A stretch of DNA of 64,000 bases from DGNJ01 sp002388905 (GTDB lineage Bacteria > Pseudomonadota > Gammaproteobacteria > Pseudomonadales > Porticoccaceae): the NCBI GenBank assembly GCA_036843405.1, contig DAITSJ010000008.1, positions 62,001 through 126,000 on the forward strand, in the 5' to 3' direction. Every line of letters starts with the position of its first letter. Within the stretch, counting starts at the first letter, position 1. Below the pieces are notes generated by a model. The model saw only the letters and a program-made list of their open reading frames with translations, had not been told where the DNA came from and ran no database searches. Made by a program: the position numbers and the translations under genes. Positions 18,293-26,795 of the stretch are shown piece by piece.

Positions 18293-19696
18293 ATGAGCCG
18301 AGAAAAAGAGACCAACCAGTCCTGGGGAGGGCGTTTCACCGAGGCCACGGATGCCTTCGTGGCCCGCTTTACCGCCTCCGTGGACTTCGACCGCCGGCTC
18401 TACCGCCAGGATATTCGCGGCTCCCTCGCCCATGCCGCCATGCTTGCCAAAGTGGGCGTGCTGAGCGCCGAAGAGGCCCGGCAGATTACCGTCGGCCTGG
18501 AAAAAGTCCTGGCCGCCATCGACGCCGGTGACTTCGACTGGTCCACGGACCTCGAAGACGTGCATATGAATATCGAGGCCGCCCTTACCGGCGACATAGG
18601 CACCACCGGGAAAAAACTTCACACCGGCCGCTCCCGCAACGACCAGGTGGCCACCGACATCCGCCTCTGGCTGCGTGACGAAATCGACCATATCGCCGCC
18701 GAACTTACCCGGCTTCAACGCGGCCTGCTGGACCTGGCGGAGCGTGAGGCCGATACCATCATGCCCGGCTTTACCCATCTGCAATCGGCGCAACCGGTCA
18801 CCTTCGGCCACCATCTGCTCGCCTGGTTCGAAATGCTCGAACGGGACCAGGGCCGGCTCCGGGATTGCCGCAAGCGGACCAACCGCTCGCCCCTGGGTGC
18901 CGCCGCCCTGGCCGGCACCACCTACCCCATCGACCGACACTACACGGCGCAATTGCTGGATTTCGACGGCCCCACAGAAAACTCCCTGGATTCCGTCAGC
19001 GACCGGGATTTCGCCATTGAGTTCTGCGCCTTTGCCAGCCTCCTGATGACCCACCTTTCCCGGGCTTCGGAGGAACTGGTGCTGTGGGCATCGGCCCAGT
19101 TCCAGTTCATCGACCTGCCCGACCGCTTCTGCACCGGTTCGTCGATCATGCCCCAGAAAAAGAACCCGGATGTGCCGGAACTGGTGCGGGGCAAGACCGG
19201 CCGGGTCAACGGCCACCTGATCAGCCTGCTTACCCTGATGAAATCCCAGCCCCTGGCCTACAACAAGGACAACCAGGAAGACAAGGAACCCCTGTTCGAC
19301 GCTGTCGATACCGTGAAGGACTGTCTGCGCGCCTTCGCCGACATGGTACCCGCCATCGAGTCCAGGCCTGACAACATGCGCGAGGCGGCCCGGCGCGGTT
19401 TCGCCACCGCCACCGACCTGGCCGACTACCTGGTGCGACGGGGAGTGCCCTTCCGGGATGCCCACGAGGTGGTGGGCAAGGCCGTGGCATTCGGCATCGA
19501 CCAGGGCCGCGACCTGGCCGAGCTCCGTCTCGACGAACTGCAGCAATTCTCGGGGGATATCGACGAGGATGTATTCGAGGTGCTTACCCTGGAGGGCTCG
19601 GTGGCGGCCCGGGACCACTTCGGGGGAACCGCGCCCGACCAGGTACGGGCGGCGGTTTCGCGAGGCCGCCGTCGCCTGCAGGAACGCCAGTCGTGA
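18293..19696 (+). CDS. argH: Argininosuccinate lyase
   Basis: 467 residues from ATG 18293 (MSREKETNQSWGGRF); the longer in-frame extension upstream overlaps algZ and lacks family similarity. The fumarase/aspartase superfamily signature GSSIMPQKKNPD is present, as are HTGRSRNDQVATD and the catalytic-loop region around TGSSIMPQ. It splits argininosuccinate into arginine and fumarate in the last step of arginine synthesis. It is followed by a 146-base gap with its own promoter for lptM/lysA. Confidence 0.97.
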   Translation: MSREKETNQSWGGRFTEATDAFVARFTASVDFDRRLYRQDIRGSLAHAAMLAKVGVLSAEEARQITVGLEKVLAAIDAGDFDWSTDLEDVHMNIEAALTGDIGTTGKKLHTGRSRNDQVATDIRLWLRDEIDHIAAELTRLQRGLLDLAEREADTIMPGFTHLQSAQPVTFGHHLLAWFEMLERDQGRLRDCRKRTNRSPLGAAALAGTTYPIDRHYTAQLLDFDGPTENSLDSVSDRDFAIEFCAFASLLMTHLSRASEELVLWASAQFQFIDLPDRFCTGSSIMPQKKNPDVPELVRGKTGRVNGHLISLLTLMKSQPLAYNKDNQEDKEPLFDAVDTVKDCLRAFADMVPAIESRPDNMREAARRGFATATDLADYLVRRGVPFRDAHEVVGKAVAFGIDQGRDLAELRLDELQQFSGDIDEDVFEVLTLEGSVAARDHFGGTAPDQVRAAVSRGRRRLQERQS

Positions 19697-19778
19697 AGCA
19701 CCGGGAAAACGGATCCGCCCTGTCGTTTCCCCCGCGCCCGCGCTTAGCCGGGCTGGCGGTCACTGCCTCCTTCCGCAT

Positions 19779-19807
19779 TTGAGGTGGAGGCGGCGGAACC
19801 GTATACT
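19779..19807 (+). promoter_or_regulatory. Sigma-70 promoter of lptM-lysA-dapF
   Basis: TTGAGG (19779-19784), a 17-base spacer, then TATACT (19802-19807), a near-consensus promoter 36 bases before the lptM ATG. Confidence 0.65.
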
Positions 19808-19842
19808 TCCCGCCAGACTTTATCTATCCGGCGAAGCTTCTC

Positions 19843-19992
19843 ATGCACCGTTTTCTTTCGCGCACAGTGATCCTGCTGGCCCTGTTGGGCGGCGTCGCCC
19901 TCATCCAGGGCTGCGGCAACAAGGGACCCCTCTACCTGCCCTCACCGCCGCCCCAGCAACAGGGTGCAGAACCCGCCGACAACAACCAGTAG
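19843..19992 (+). CDS. lptM: LptM (YifL), small outer-membrane lipoprotein
   Basis: 49 residues, short enough to be missed by length filters. A lipoprotein signal ends in GVALIQGC with Cys24 followed by GNKGPLYLP, the conserved LptM signature C-G-x-K-G-P-L-Y. The tail is Pro/Gln-rich. LptM (YifL) stabilises the LptD-LptE lipopolysaccharide translocon in the outer membrane. It sits 13 bases before lysA, the position of yifL-like genes in many gammaproteobacteria. Confidence 0.9.
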   Translation: MHRFLSRTVILLALLGGVALIQGCGNKGPLYLPSPPPQQQGAEPADNNQ

Positions 19993-20005
19993 GTAACACA
20001 ACCCC

Positions 20006-21259
20006 ATGAGTCAATTTGCCCGGCGCAGCGGCGAACTGTATGCCGAAGGCGTTCCCCTTTCCCGTATTGCCGAAGACCGGGGCACACCCTGTTACGTGTA
20101 CAGCCGCGCCGCAATCCAGGAAAACTTCCTGGCCTACCGCGACGCACCGGGGCACCAGCGTCGCCTGATCTGCTACGCGGTCAAGGCCAACTCCAATCTC
20201 GCCGTGCTCAATGTGCTGGCGCGTCTCGGCGCCGGCTTCGATATCGTGTCCGTGGGCGAACTGGAGCGGGTTCTCCGGGCCGGCGGCGACCCCGGTAAAA
20301 CTGTCTTTTCCGGCGTGGGCAAACAGCCCGCTGAAATGGCCCGGGCCCTGGAAACGGGCATCCGCTGCTTCAATGTCGAATCCGAGGCGGAGCTGGAAAC
20401 CCTGAACCGGGTCGCCGGCGAACTGGGTACGGTGGCGCCGGTTTCCCTGCGGGTCAATCCAGACGTGGACGCGCGCACCCATCCCTATATTTCTACCGGC
20501 CTGCGCAATAACAAGTTCGGCATCGATATCCACCGCGCCCCGGATGCCTATCGCGCCGCCGTGGCCCTGCCCAACCTGCGGGTGGTGGGGGTGGACTGTC
20601 ATATCGGCTCCCAAATTACCGACACTGCTCCCTTCCTGGACGCCCTGGATCGGGTTCTGGCCCTTGTGGACGATCTGGCGCGGGACGGTATCGTTGTGGA
20701 GCACCTGGACCTGGGCGGCGGCCTGGGCGTGCGCTACCGGGACGAAACGCCGCCCCGGCCTCAGGATTACCTGGCGAAGATCGCCGAACATCTGGGCAAC
20801 CGGGACCTGTCCCTGATCCTGGAGCCCGGCCGTTCCATCGTCGCCAACGCGGGCGTGCTGCTGACCCGGGTGGAGTACCTGAAACCCGGCGACCACAAGA
20901 ATTTTGCCATCGTTGACGCGGCCATGAACGACATGCTGCGCCCCTCCCTCTATGACGCCTGGATGGCACTCGAACCGGTGTCGCCCCGCACCGGCGACAG
21001 CCGACGCTACGATGTGGTGGGACCGGTATGCGAAACAGGGGACTTCCTGGCCCGGGACCGGGATCTGGTGCTGGCTCCCGGCGACCTGCTCTGCCTGCTT
21101 TCCGCCGGCGCCTATGGCTTTACCATGAGTTCCAACTACAACAGTCGCGGGCGCGCCGCCGAGGTCATGGTGGACGGCAACCGCCACCACCTGATCCGCC
21201 GCCGGGAAACCGTCGACGATCTTGTGCGCGGCGAAGCCCTGCTGCCGGAGCACACCTGA
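20006..21259 (+). CDS. lysA: Diaminopimelate decarboxylase
   Basis: 417 residues. The PLP-binding lysine is Lys60 in CYAVKANSN, followed by the fold III TIM barrel motifs (DIVSVGELERVL, VDCHIGSQI, LDLGGGLGVRY) and the C-terminal GPVCETGDF that contributes a catalytic Cys. It makes L-lysine from meso-diaminopimelate. It is followed immediately by dapF, which makes its substrate, so the pair controls flux between cell wall and lysine. Confidence 0.97.
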   Translation: MSQFARRSGELYAEGVPLSRIAEDRGTPCYVYSRAAIQENFLAYRDAPGHQRRLICYAVKANSNLAVLNVLARLGAGFDIVSVGELERVLRAGGDPGKTVFSGVGKQPAEMARALETGIRCFNVESEAELETLNRVAGELGTVAPVSLRVNPDVDARTHPYISTGLRNNKFGIDIHRAPDAYRAAVALPNLRVVGVDCHIGSQITDTAPFLDALDRVLALVDDLARDGIVVEHLDLGGGLGVRYRDETPPRPQDYLAKIAEHLGNRDLSLILEPGRSIVANAGVLLTRVEYLKPGDHKNFAIVDAAMNDMLRPSLYDAWMALEPVSPRTGDSRRYDVVGPVCETGDFLARDRDLVLAPGDLLCLLSAGAYGFTMSSNYNSRGRAAEVMVDGNRHHLIRRRETVDDLVRGEALLPEHT

Positions 21260-21260
21260 T

Positions 21261-22091
21261 ATGTTGATGCGCTTTACCAAGATGCATGGCCTGGGCAATG
21301 ATTTCGTGGTCATCGACGCCATCACGCAAAACGTCACCATGACAACCGATCTGGCCCGCCATCTCGGCGACCGCCATTTTGGCGTCGGTTGCGACCAGAT
21401 CCTGGTGGTGGAGCCCCCCTCCCGGCCGGACGTGGATTTCGACTACCGGATTTTCAATACCGACGGCAGCGAAGTGGCCCAGTGCGGCAATGGCGCCCGG
21501 TGCTTCGCCAAGTTCGTGCGCGACCGGCGTCTCACCGGCAAGCACCATATCCGGGTGCGCACGGCGGCCGGCATCCTGTCCCTGGACGTGGGCACGGACA
21601 ACCGTATCACCGTCAATATGGGGCAACCGGTTTTCGAGCCATCGGACATCCCCTTCGAAGCGGATCATCGGTCCCCGACCTACACCCTGGAAGTGCAGGG
21701 CGGCGAACTGCAGATCGCCGCGCTCTCCATGGGCAACCCCCACGCGGTGCTTATCGGCCCGGAAACCGAAGGGGCACCCGTGGATACCCTCGGACCCGCC
21801 ATCGAGACCCACCCGCGCTTTCCCGAGCGGGTCAATGTCGGCTTTATGGCGGTACGCAATCGCGGGGAGATCGATCTAAGGGTCTGGGAACGCGGTGTCG
21901 GGGAGACACTGGCCTGCGGCAGCGGCGCCTGCGCCGCCGTGGTGGCGGGTCGACAGCAAGACCTGCTAGACTCGACGGTCAGTGTCAACCTGCCGGGCGG
22001 CACCCTGCAGGTTGACTGGGCCGGCGAGGGGGAACCGGTACGCATGACCGGCCCGGCCATTACCGTTTTTCAGGGGCGAATAAGGCTATGA
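21261..22091 (+). CDS. dapF: Diaminopimelate epimerase
   Basis: 276 residues from ATG 21261; ATG 21267 (MRFTKMHGLGNDF) is an equally possible start. Both catalytic cysteines are visible, in QCGNGARCF and in ACGSGACAAVV. It interconverts LL- and meso-diaminopimelate, supplying peptidoglycan and lysine synthesis. It starts one base after the lysA stop and overlaps the next gene by four bases. Confidence 0.97.
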   Translation: MLMRFTKMHGLGNDFVVIDAITQNVTMTTDLARHLGDRHFGVGCDQILVVEPPSRPDVDFDYRIFNTDGSEVAQCGNGARCFAKFVRDRRLTGKHHIRVRTAAGILSLDVGTDNRITVNMGQPVFEPSDIPFEADHRSPTYTLEVQGGELQIAALSMGNPHAVLIGPETEGAPVDTLGPAIETHPRFPERVNVGFMAVRNRGEIDLRVWERGVGETLACGSGACAAVVAGRQQDLLDSTVSVNLPGGTLQVDWAGEGEPVRMTGPAITVFQGRIRL

Positions 22092-22780
22092 CCAGCGACG
22101 AAACAGGATCATCTGCACAGCGCCGGCAGGAAGAGGATCGGGTAGCCGCCTACCTCCGCGAGCACCCGTCGTTCTTCGACCGCCATCCGGAAGTCCTGGA
22201 ATCCCTGAATCTTTCCCACGACAGCGGCAAGGCCGTCTCCCTGGTGGAGCGGCAGATCACCGTCCTGCGCGAACGCAATATGGAAATGCGCCAGCGTCTT
22301 AACAACCTGCTGGAATCGGCGCGCAGCAACGACCTGCTCTTCGAAAAGACCAAGCGCCTGGTGCTCAACGTGCTGGAGGCCGGCAACCTGCAGGGGGTTA
22401 TCGACGCCCTCTACACCAGCCTCGGCACCGACTACCAGGTGGAGTTCTACAGCCTTCTCCTGTTCACTCCCGGTACGGAAGCAAGCCTGGCACCGGCCAG
22501 GGTCGTGGGTCTCGACGAGGCCCAGAACCAGGTGGGAACCCTCCTGCGCACCAACCGGGCTATCTGCGGCGTTCTGCGCGACGAGGAATTGGCCTTCCTG
22601 TTCGGCGACCAGGCAGAAAAGGTCGGCTCCGTGGCCGCCGTTACCCTCAACCACGGTTCCACCTTCGGCATCCTTGCCATCGGCAATGCCGACCCCCATT
22701 ATTATCGCAGCAGCATGGGGACCCTCTTCCTCACCTATATTGCCGAGGTCCTCAACCGGGTGATACCCCGGTTACTGTGA
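22088..22780 (+). CDS. DUF484 family protein
   Basis: 230 residues. A short N-terminal helical part (VAAYLREHPSFFDRHPEVLESL) and coiled coil (about 55-85) lead into a GAF-like domain. DUF484 proteins are constantly found between dapF and xerC, and their molecular role is unknown; proposals link them to XerC-dependent chromosome dimer resolution. It overlaps dapF by four bases (ATGA) and precedes xerC by 12. Confidence 0.9.
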   Translation: MTSDETGSSAQRRQEEDRVAAYLREHPSFFDRHPEVLESLNLSHDSGKAVSLVERQITVLRERNMEMRQRLNNLLESARSNDLLFEKTKRLVLNVLEAGNLQGVIDALYTSLGTDYQVEFYSLLLFTPGTEASLAPARVVGLDEAQNQVGTLLRTNRAICGVLRDEELAFLFGDQAEKVGSVAAVTLNHGSTFGILAIGNADPHYYRSSMGTLFLTYIAEVLNRVIPRLL

Positions 22781-22792
22781 CGGGAAGCGACC

Positions 22793-23713
22793 ATGACGCA
22801 GGCGTTGACACCCGAAACCCTTGACGCCTTCCGCCGTCACCTGGCCACCGAACGCCAATTGTCCCCCCACACCGTCAGCAATTACCTGCGCGATTGCCGA
22901 AAGCTCGTCGACTGGTGCCGTGACCAGGGCATCGCCGAACTATCCGGCCTGGACGCCCATCACATCCGCACGTGCCTGGCGTCATTGCACCGGCGGGGGA
23001 TGGGGGGCCGGAGTCTCCAGCGCTGGCTCTCATCGCTGCGTACATTTTTCGCCTTCGCCATTCGCCGCCGGTGGCTGGCCCACAATCCCGCCGCCGGCAT
23101 CAGCGCCCCCAAATCCCCGCGCAAACTGCCCAAGGCCCTGGACGTGGATGAAACCATCGGCTTCGTAAGCCAGGCCGGCGATAGCTGGCTGGATCACCGG
23201 GACCGGGCCATGCTCGAACTGTTCTATTCCGCCGGCCTGCGGCTGGGGGAGTTGGTGGGACTGGACCTGGCCGACCTGGATCTGCGCGATGCCCTGGTCA
23301 CCGTCACCGGCAAGGGCCGGAAGACCCGCCAGGTGCCCGTGGGAAGTCACGCCCTCACCGCCCTCAAGGACTGGCTCAAACGGCGCGGCGAATGCGCCGG
23401 GCCGGACAATCCGGCCCTTTTCGTCAGCCAGCGGGGCACGCGCCTGGCAACCCGCAGTATCCAGGACCGCTTCCATCGGCTGAGTGTCGCTCGCGGCATG
23501 CAGCAGCGCATACACCCTCACATGCTGCGCCATTCCTTTGCCAGCCACCTGCTCGAATCCAGCGGCGACCTGCGCGCAGTCCAGGAGCTTCTGGGCCACG
23601 CCAACCTGTCCACGACCCAGATCTACACCCATCTGGACTTCCAGCACCTGGCCAAAACCTATGACAGCGCCCACCCCCGGGCCCGCAAAAAGCCGGCGAA
23701 ACCCGAATCCTGA
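22793..23713 (+). CDS. xerC: Tyrosine recombinase XerC
   Basis: 306 residues. An N-terminal SAM-like core-binding domain (about 8-95) precedes the catalytic domain with Arg in SAGLRLGEL, Lys in TGKGRKTRQ, HxxR in HMLRHSFASHL, and the nucleophilic Tyr in STTQIYTHL. With XerD it resolves chromosome dimers at dif. The dapF-DUF484-xerC context confirms it is the housekeeping recombinase, not a mobile integrase. Confidence 0.97.
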   Translation: MTQALTPETLDAFRRHLATERQLSPHTVSNYLRDCRKLVDWCRDQGIAELSGLDAHHIRTCLASLHRRGMGGRSLQRWLSSLRTFFAFAIRRRWLAHNPAAGISAPKSPRKLPKALDVDETIGFVSQAGDSWLDHRDRAMLELFYSAGLRLGELVGLDLADLDLRDALVTVTGKGRKTRQVPVGSHALTALKDWLKRRGECAGPDNPALFVSQRGTRLATRSIQDRFHRLSVARGMQQRIHPHMLRHSFASHLLESSGDLRAVQELLGHANLSTTQIYTHLDFQHLAKTYDSAHPRARKKPAKPES

Positions 23714-23785
23714 ACAGGCACCCGCGCGTCCGCGATGCGACGAAATCGATCGAAATAAGAGTCATGCGACCAGGAGGTTATCCCC

Positions 23786-24502
23786 ATGAAATACCATCTC
23801 GGACTCATCCCCGTCCTGTTGACCGGCCTGCTCCTCGGCACTGCCTGTGACGCCCAGCCGAGGGGCGGCGCGCGCACCCTCACCACCAGTGGCCACGGCC
23901 AGGTGGAAGTCAAACCGGACAAAGCCGTGGTCAGCATGCGCGTGGAAGCCACCTTCAAGTCCGGCGCCACCGCCAAGGCGGAAGTGGACAAGGGCGTCAA
24001 TCGCCTGCTGGCATCACTGGATAAACTGGGCCTGGAAAAGGACGATGTGGTGGCATCCTCCCTGCGCATCTTTCCCCGATTCGACTACCGGGAAGGAGAG
24101 CAGCACTTTGCCGGTTACACCGCATCACGGGACGTGACCGTTACCCTGGACGAACTGGGAAAGCTCAACGCCCTGCTCGATACGGCGCTTGACAGCGGCA
24201 TCAACCGCATCGGCAATATCGCCCTGGAGGTCTCCGACGAGGAAAAATACAGGCTCCAGGCCCGGCAAAAAGCAATCGCCGATTCAAAGGAAAAAGCCAG
24301 CGCCCTGGCGACCGCGTATGGCGCGGAACTGGGCCCAATCTCGTCAATCAGTTACCAGGCGGGGCAGGTGCACTATCCCGGCCCGAGGGAGGCGGCCGCC
24401 ATGCGCGTCAGCGCGGACAGTGGCGGCGGACAGTACCTGCACGACGATATCACCTTTAGCGATGACGTCCAGGTAGTATTCGATCTAATCGTGCCCCACT
24501 GA
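23786..24502 (+). CDS. SIMPL (DUF541) domain periplasmic protein
   Basis: 238 residues, preceded by a strong AGGAGG. The N-terminus is a secretion signal ending LLGTAC (Cys21), so it may be a lipoprotein. The remainder is a SIMPL/DUF541 domain: TTSGHGQVEVKPDKAVVSMRV at the start, with YTASRDVTVTL in the middle and a C-terminal FSDDVQVVFDLI. Members are periplasmic with roles proposed in oxidative stress and channel assembly; no specific job is evident here. It is convergent with glnK. Confidence 0.85.
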   Translation: MKYHLGLIPVLLTGLLLGTACDAQPRGGARTLTTSGHGQVEVKPDKAVVSMRVEATFKSGATAKAEVDKGVNRLLASLDKLGLEKDDVVASSLRIFPRFDYREGEQHFAGYTASRDVTVTLDELGKLNALLDTALDSGINRIGNIALEVSDEEKYRLQARQKAIADSKEKASALATAYGAELGPISSISYQAGQVHYPGPREAAAMRVSADSGGGQYLHDDITFSDDVQVVFDLIVPH

Positions 24503-24540
24503 TAAGGGGATGGAATGGCGGGAATTAAGGCGAGGCGACG

Positions 24541-24560
24541 CCCGCGGAGATTACCGCGGG
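24541..24560. other. GC-rich hairpin between convergent SIMPL and glnK genes
   Basis: CCCGCGG and CCGCGGG flank a six-base loop. Neither strand has a clear T-tract, so it could be a weak bidirectional terminator or an mRNA 3'-end stabiliser. Confidence 0.35.
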
Positions 24561-24600
24561 GCGCCAGCCTGACCGCGTACAAGCAATAACAATAACTGGA

Positions 24601-24939
24601 CTAGACTGCTTCAGAACCGGTTTCTCCGGTACGGATCCGGATAACCTCTTCCAGGCTGGAGATGAAAATCTTGCCGTCGCCGATCTTGCCGGTTTTCGCG
24701 GCTTTGGTGACGGTTTCCACCACCGAATCCACCATGTCGTCGTCGATGGCGATTTCCAGCTTGACCTTGGGCAGAAAATCCACCACGTACTCGGCACCCC
24801 GGTAAAGTTCGGTATGCCCCTTCTGGCGGCCGAAGCCCTTGACCTCAGTGACCGTAATGCCCTGGACACCCACTTCCGCCAGTGCTTCGCGCACGTCGTC
24901 GAGTTTGAAAGGTTTGATAATCGCAGTGATCAGTTTCAT
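24601..24939 (-). CDS. glnK: PII nitrogen regulator GlnK (copy 1)
   Basis: 112 residues with the PII T-loop (KGFGRQKGHTELYRGAEY) including the uridylylated Tyr51, and the C-terminal RIRTGETG loop that binds ATP. PII proteins sense 2-oxoglutarate/ATP and, when de-uridylylated, plug the AmtB channel. This copy lies downstream of amtB, separated by 156 bases that include a strong hairpin, so its expression may be partly independent. It differs from the second copy mostly at residues 65-80 (IAIDDDMVDSVVETV against VALPENLVEGAVEAI). Confidence 0.95.
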   Translation of the reverse strand: MKLITAIIKPFKLDDVREALAEVGVQGITVTEVKGFGRQKGHTELYRGAEYVVDFLPKVKLEIAIDDDMVDSVVETVTKAAKTGKIGDGKIFISSLEEVIRIRTGETGSEAV

Positions 24940-25042
24940 GACTTCCCCTTTGACAATGACACCCTTTTCTTACGCCGGAAAGATACACTGTCTGGTTGCG
25001 AATTGCATCCATGAGCAGTCCGGCACAATTTCCCCGGAACGC

Positions 25043-25074
25043 GGAAAAACAGGGAGCGGACTCCCTGTTTTTCC
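25043..25074 (-). terminator. Hairpin terminator after amtB
   Basis: A perfect 14-bp stem (25043-25056 with 25061-25074, four-base loop) lies 21 bases after the amtB stop. The U-rich part (GTTTTTCC on the minus strand) is inside the 3' arm, not after it, so termination may be partial and allow some transcript to reach glnK copy 1. Confidence 0.65.
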
Positions 25075-25095
25075 ATCGGGTACCTACGGGTCACG

Positions 25096-26367
25096 TTACT
25101 TGGCGGTAACGAATTCCGGATAGGCTTCCAGGCCGCATTCGGACAGGTCGACCCCGTCGTACTCGTCCTGCTCGCTGACACGAATCCCCATAACAGCCTT
25201 GAGGATGGCCCAGACGATGATGCTGACCCCGAACACCCAGACGAAAATCGTCAGCATGCCCACCAGCTGTCCCATGAAGGTGGCGCCGGAGTTGGACAGA
25301 AGTACCGCGAAGATACCCCAGATGCCGACTACGCCGTGTACCGAGATGGCGCCGACGGGATCGTCGATCTTCAGCTTGTCCAGACCCACGATGCTAAACA
25401 CCACGATAATGCCGCCGATGGCGCCAATGACGGTGGCAAGCAGCGGCGTGGGCGTGGCGGGGTCGGCGGTGATGGCCACCAGTCCGGCCAGGGCGCCGTT
25501 GACCGCCATGGTCAGGTCGGCCTTGCCGAACAGGAAGTGCGCGGTCACCAGCGCGGCGATCAGGCCACCACAGGCAGCGGCATTGGTGTTGAGGAAGACG
25601 TTGGCAACCTCGTTGGCCACGTCGATGCCGCCCAGCTTGAGGGTGGAACCACCGTTAAAGCCGAACCAGCCCATCCACAGGATGAACATGCCCAGTGCGG
25701 CCAGCGGCATGTTGGAGCCGGGAATAGCCAGCGCCTTGCCTTCCTTGGTGTACTTGCCCTTGCGCGGGCCCAGCAGCAGAACGCCGGCCAGAGCGGCGGC
25801 GGCACCCGCCATGTGGACAATACCGGAACCGGCGCAGTCGCTGTAATTCAGCGAATACAGGCCGAAGACGGAATCGCCGTTCCAGGTCCAGGAACCCTGC
25901 ATGGGGTAGATCAGGCCCGTCATCACCACGGCAAACGCCAGGAAGGCCCAGAGCTTCATGCGCTCGGCGACCGCCCCCGAGACAATGGACATGGCGGTTG
26001 CCACGAACACGACCTGAAAGAAGAAGTCGGAAGCGCCCGAATAGACGGAATCGCCACCAAAACCGGCCTCGGCCGAATCCGCCAGGACCTGGGCCACAGC
26101 GGCGCCATCCATGCCGGTCACCGTGGTGATGCCGGACAGGAACCAGCCGCCCCCGTACATGATCTCGTAGCCGCAGACCAGGTACATGGTGCAGGCAATC
26201 GCAAACAACGCCACGTTCTTGGTGAGAATTTCCGTGGTATTTTTGGCGCGGACCAGGCCCGCCTCAAGCATGGCAAAGCCCGCCGCCATCCACATGACCA
26301 GTGCACCACAGACAAGGAAATAAAACGTGTCCATGGCGTACTGCAGTTCAAATATATGATTTTCCAT
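25096..26367 (-). CDS. amtB: Ammonium transporter AmtB
   Basis: 423 residues with eleven predicted membrane helices. Conserved Amt positions are MLEAGLVRAKN near the N-terminus, DCAGSGIVHMAGAAAALAG (the first pore His lies in the VHMAG segment) and SVHGVVGIWG (the second pore His). It conducts ammonium across the inner membrane and is blocked by GlnK under nitrogen excess. Two glnK genes flank it, both in the same direction. The start is chosen at ATG 26367 (MENHIFELQYAMDTFYFLV); a separate cleaved signal peptide is not evident. Confidence 0.96.
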   Translation of the reverse strand: MENHIFELQYAMDTFYFLVCGALVMWMAAGFAMLEAGLVRAKNTTEILTKNVALFAIACTMYLVCGYEIMYGGGWFLSGITTVTGMDGAAVAQVLADSAEAGFGGDSVYSGASDFFFQVVFVATAMSIVSGAVAERMKLWAFLAFAVVMTGLIYPMQGSWTWNGDSVFGLYSLNYSDCAGSGIVHMAGAAAALAGVLLLGPRKGKYTKEGKALAIPGSNMPLAALGMFILWMGWFGFNGGSTLKLGGIDVANEVANVFLNTNAAACGGLIAALVTAHFLFGKADLTMAVNGALAGLVAITADPATPTPLLATVIGAIGGIIVVFSIVGLDKLKIDDPVGAISVHGVVGIWGIFAVLLSNSGATFMGQLVGMLTIFVWVFGVSIIVWAILKAVMGIRVSEQDEYDGVDLSECGLEAYPEFVTAK

Positions 26368-26402
26368 GATTCACTCCAGTGCTCTTTGGAATTTATGGAT
26401 TT

Positions 26403-26741
26403 TTAAATGGCCTCGTCGCCGGTTTCACCGGTTCGGATTCGGATGACTTCCTGCAGATCCGAGATAAAGATCTTGCCATCGCCGATCTTGCCGGTGCGGG
26501 CGGCATTGAGGATAGCCTCCACCGCGCCCTCCACCAGGTTCTCCGGCAGCGCCACTTCGATCTTGACCTTGGGCAGGAAATCGACCACGTATTCCGCGCC
26601 ACGGTACAACTCAGTATGTCCCTTTTGTCGACCAAAGCCCTTCACTTCCGTGACGGTCACGCCCTGGACACCGATACCGGCGAGGGTTTCGCGAACGTCG
26701 TCAAGCTTGAAGGGCTTGATCACCGCCGTGATCATTTTCAT
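26403..26741 (-). CDS. glnK: PII nitrogen regulator GlnK (copy 2)
   Basis: 112 residues, same family landmarks as copy 1 (Tyr51 in YRGAEYVVDF, RIRTGETGDEAI at the end). It is the copy immediately upstream of amtB (35-base gap), the canonical glnK position. Coming after torF it is expected to be read from the sigma-54 promoter at 27547-27562. The two copies are clearly paralogous rather than a recent duplication, since substitutions are spread over the whole length. Confidence 0.95.
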   Translation of the reverse strand: MKMITAVIKPFKLDDVRETLAGIGVQGVTVTEVKGFGRQKGHTELYRGAEYVVDFLPKVKIEVALPENLVEGAVEAILNAARTGKIGDGKIFISDLQEVIRIRTGETGDEAI

Positions 26742-26763
26742 GGGATTTCTCCTCTAGGCATTC

Positions 26764-26780
26764 GGGCGGCAGTGCCGCCC
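26764..26780 (-). other. Small intercistronic hairpin between torF and glnK
   Basis: GGGCGGC and GCCGCCC with a three-base loop in the 54-base torF-glnK gap, without a T-tract. It may set the relative amounts of porin and PII mRNA by processing or attenuation. Confidence 0.4.
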
Positions 26781-26795
26781 GGGTGGCAAACGGGT

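Noticed and set aside
22793..23713. Tyrosine recombinase as a sign of an integrated element
   Set aside because: It is XerC in its normal dapF-DUF484 context; no att repeats or phage genes.
24940..25095. Possible sigma-54 promoter for glnK copy 1
   Set aside because: A GG...GC arrangement exists but with a spacing one base too short; no confident promoter is called.
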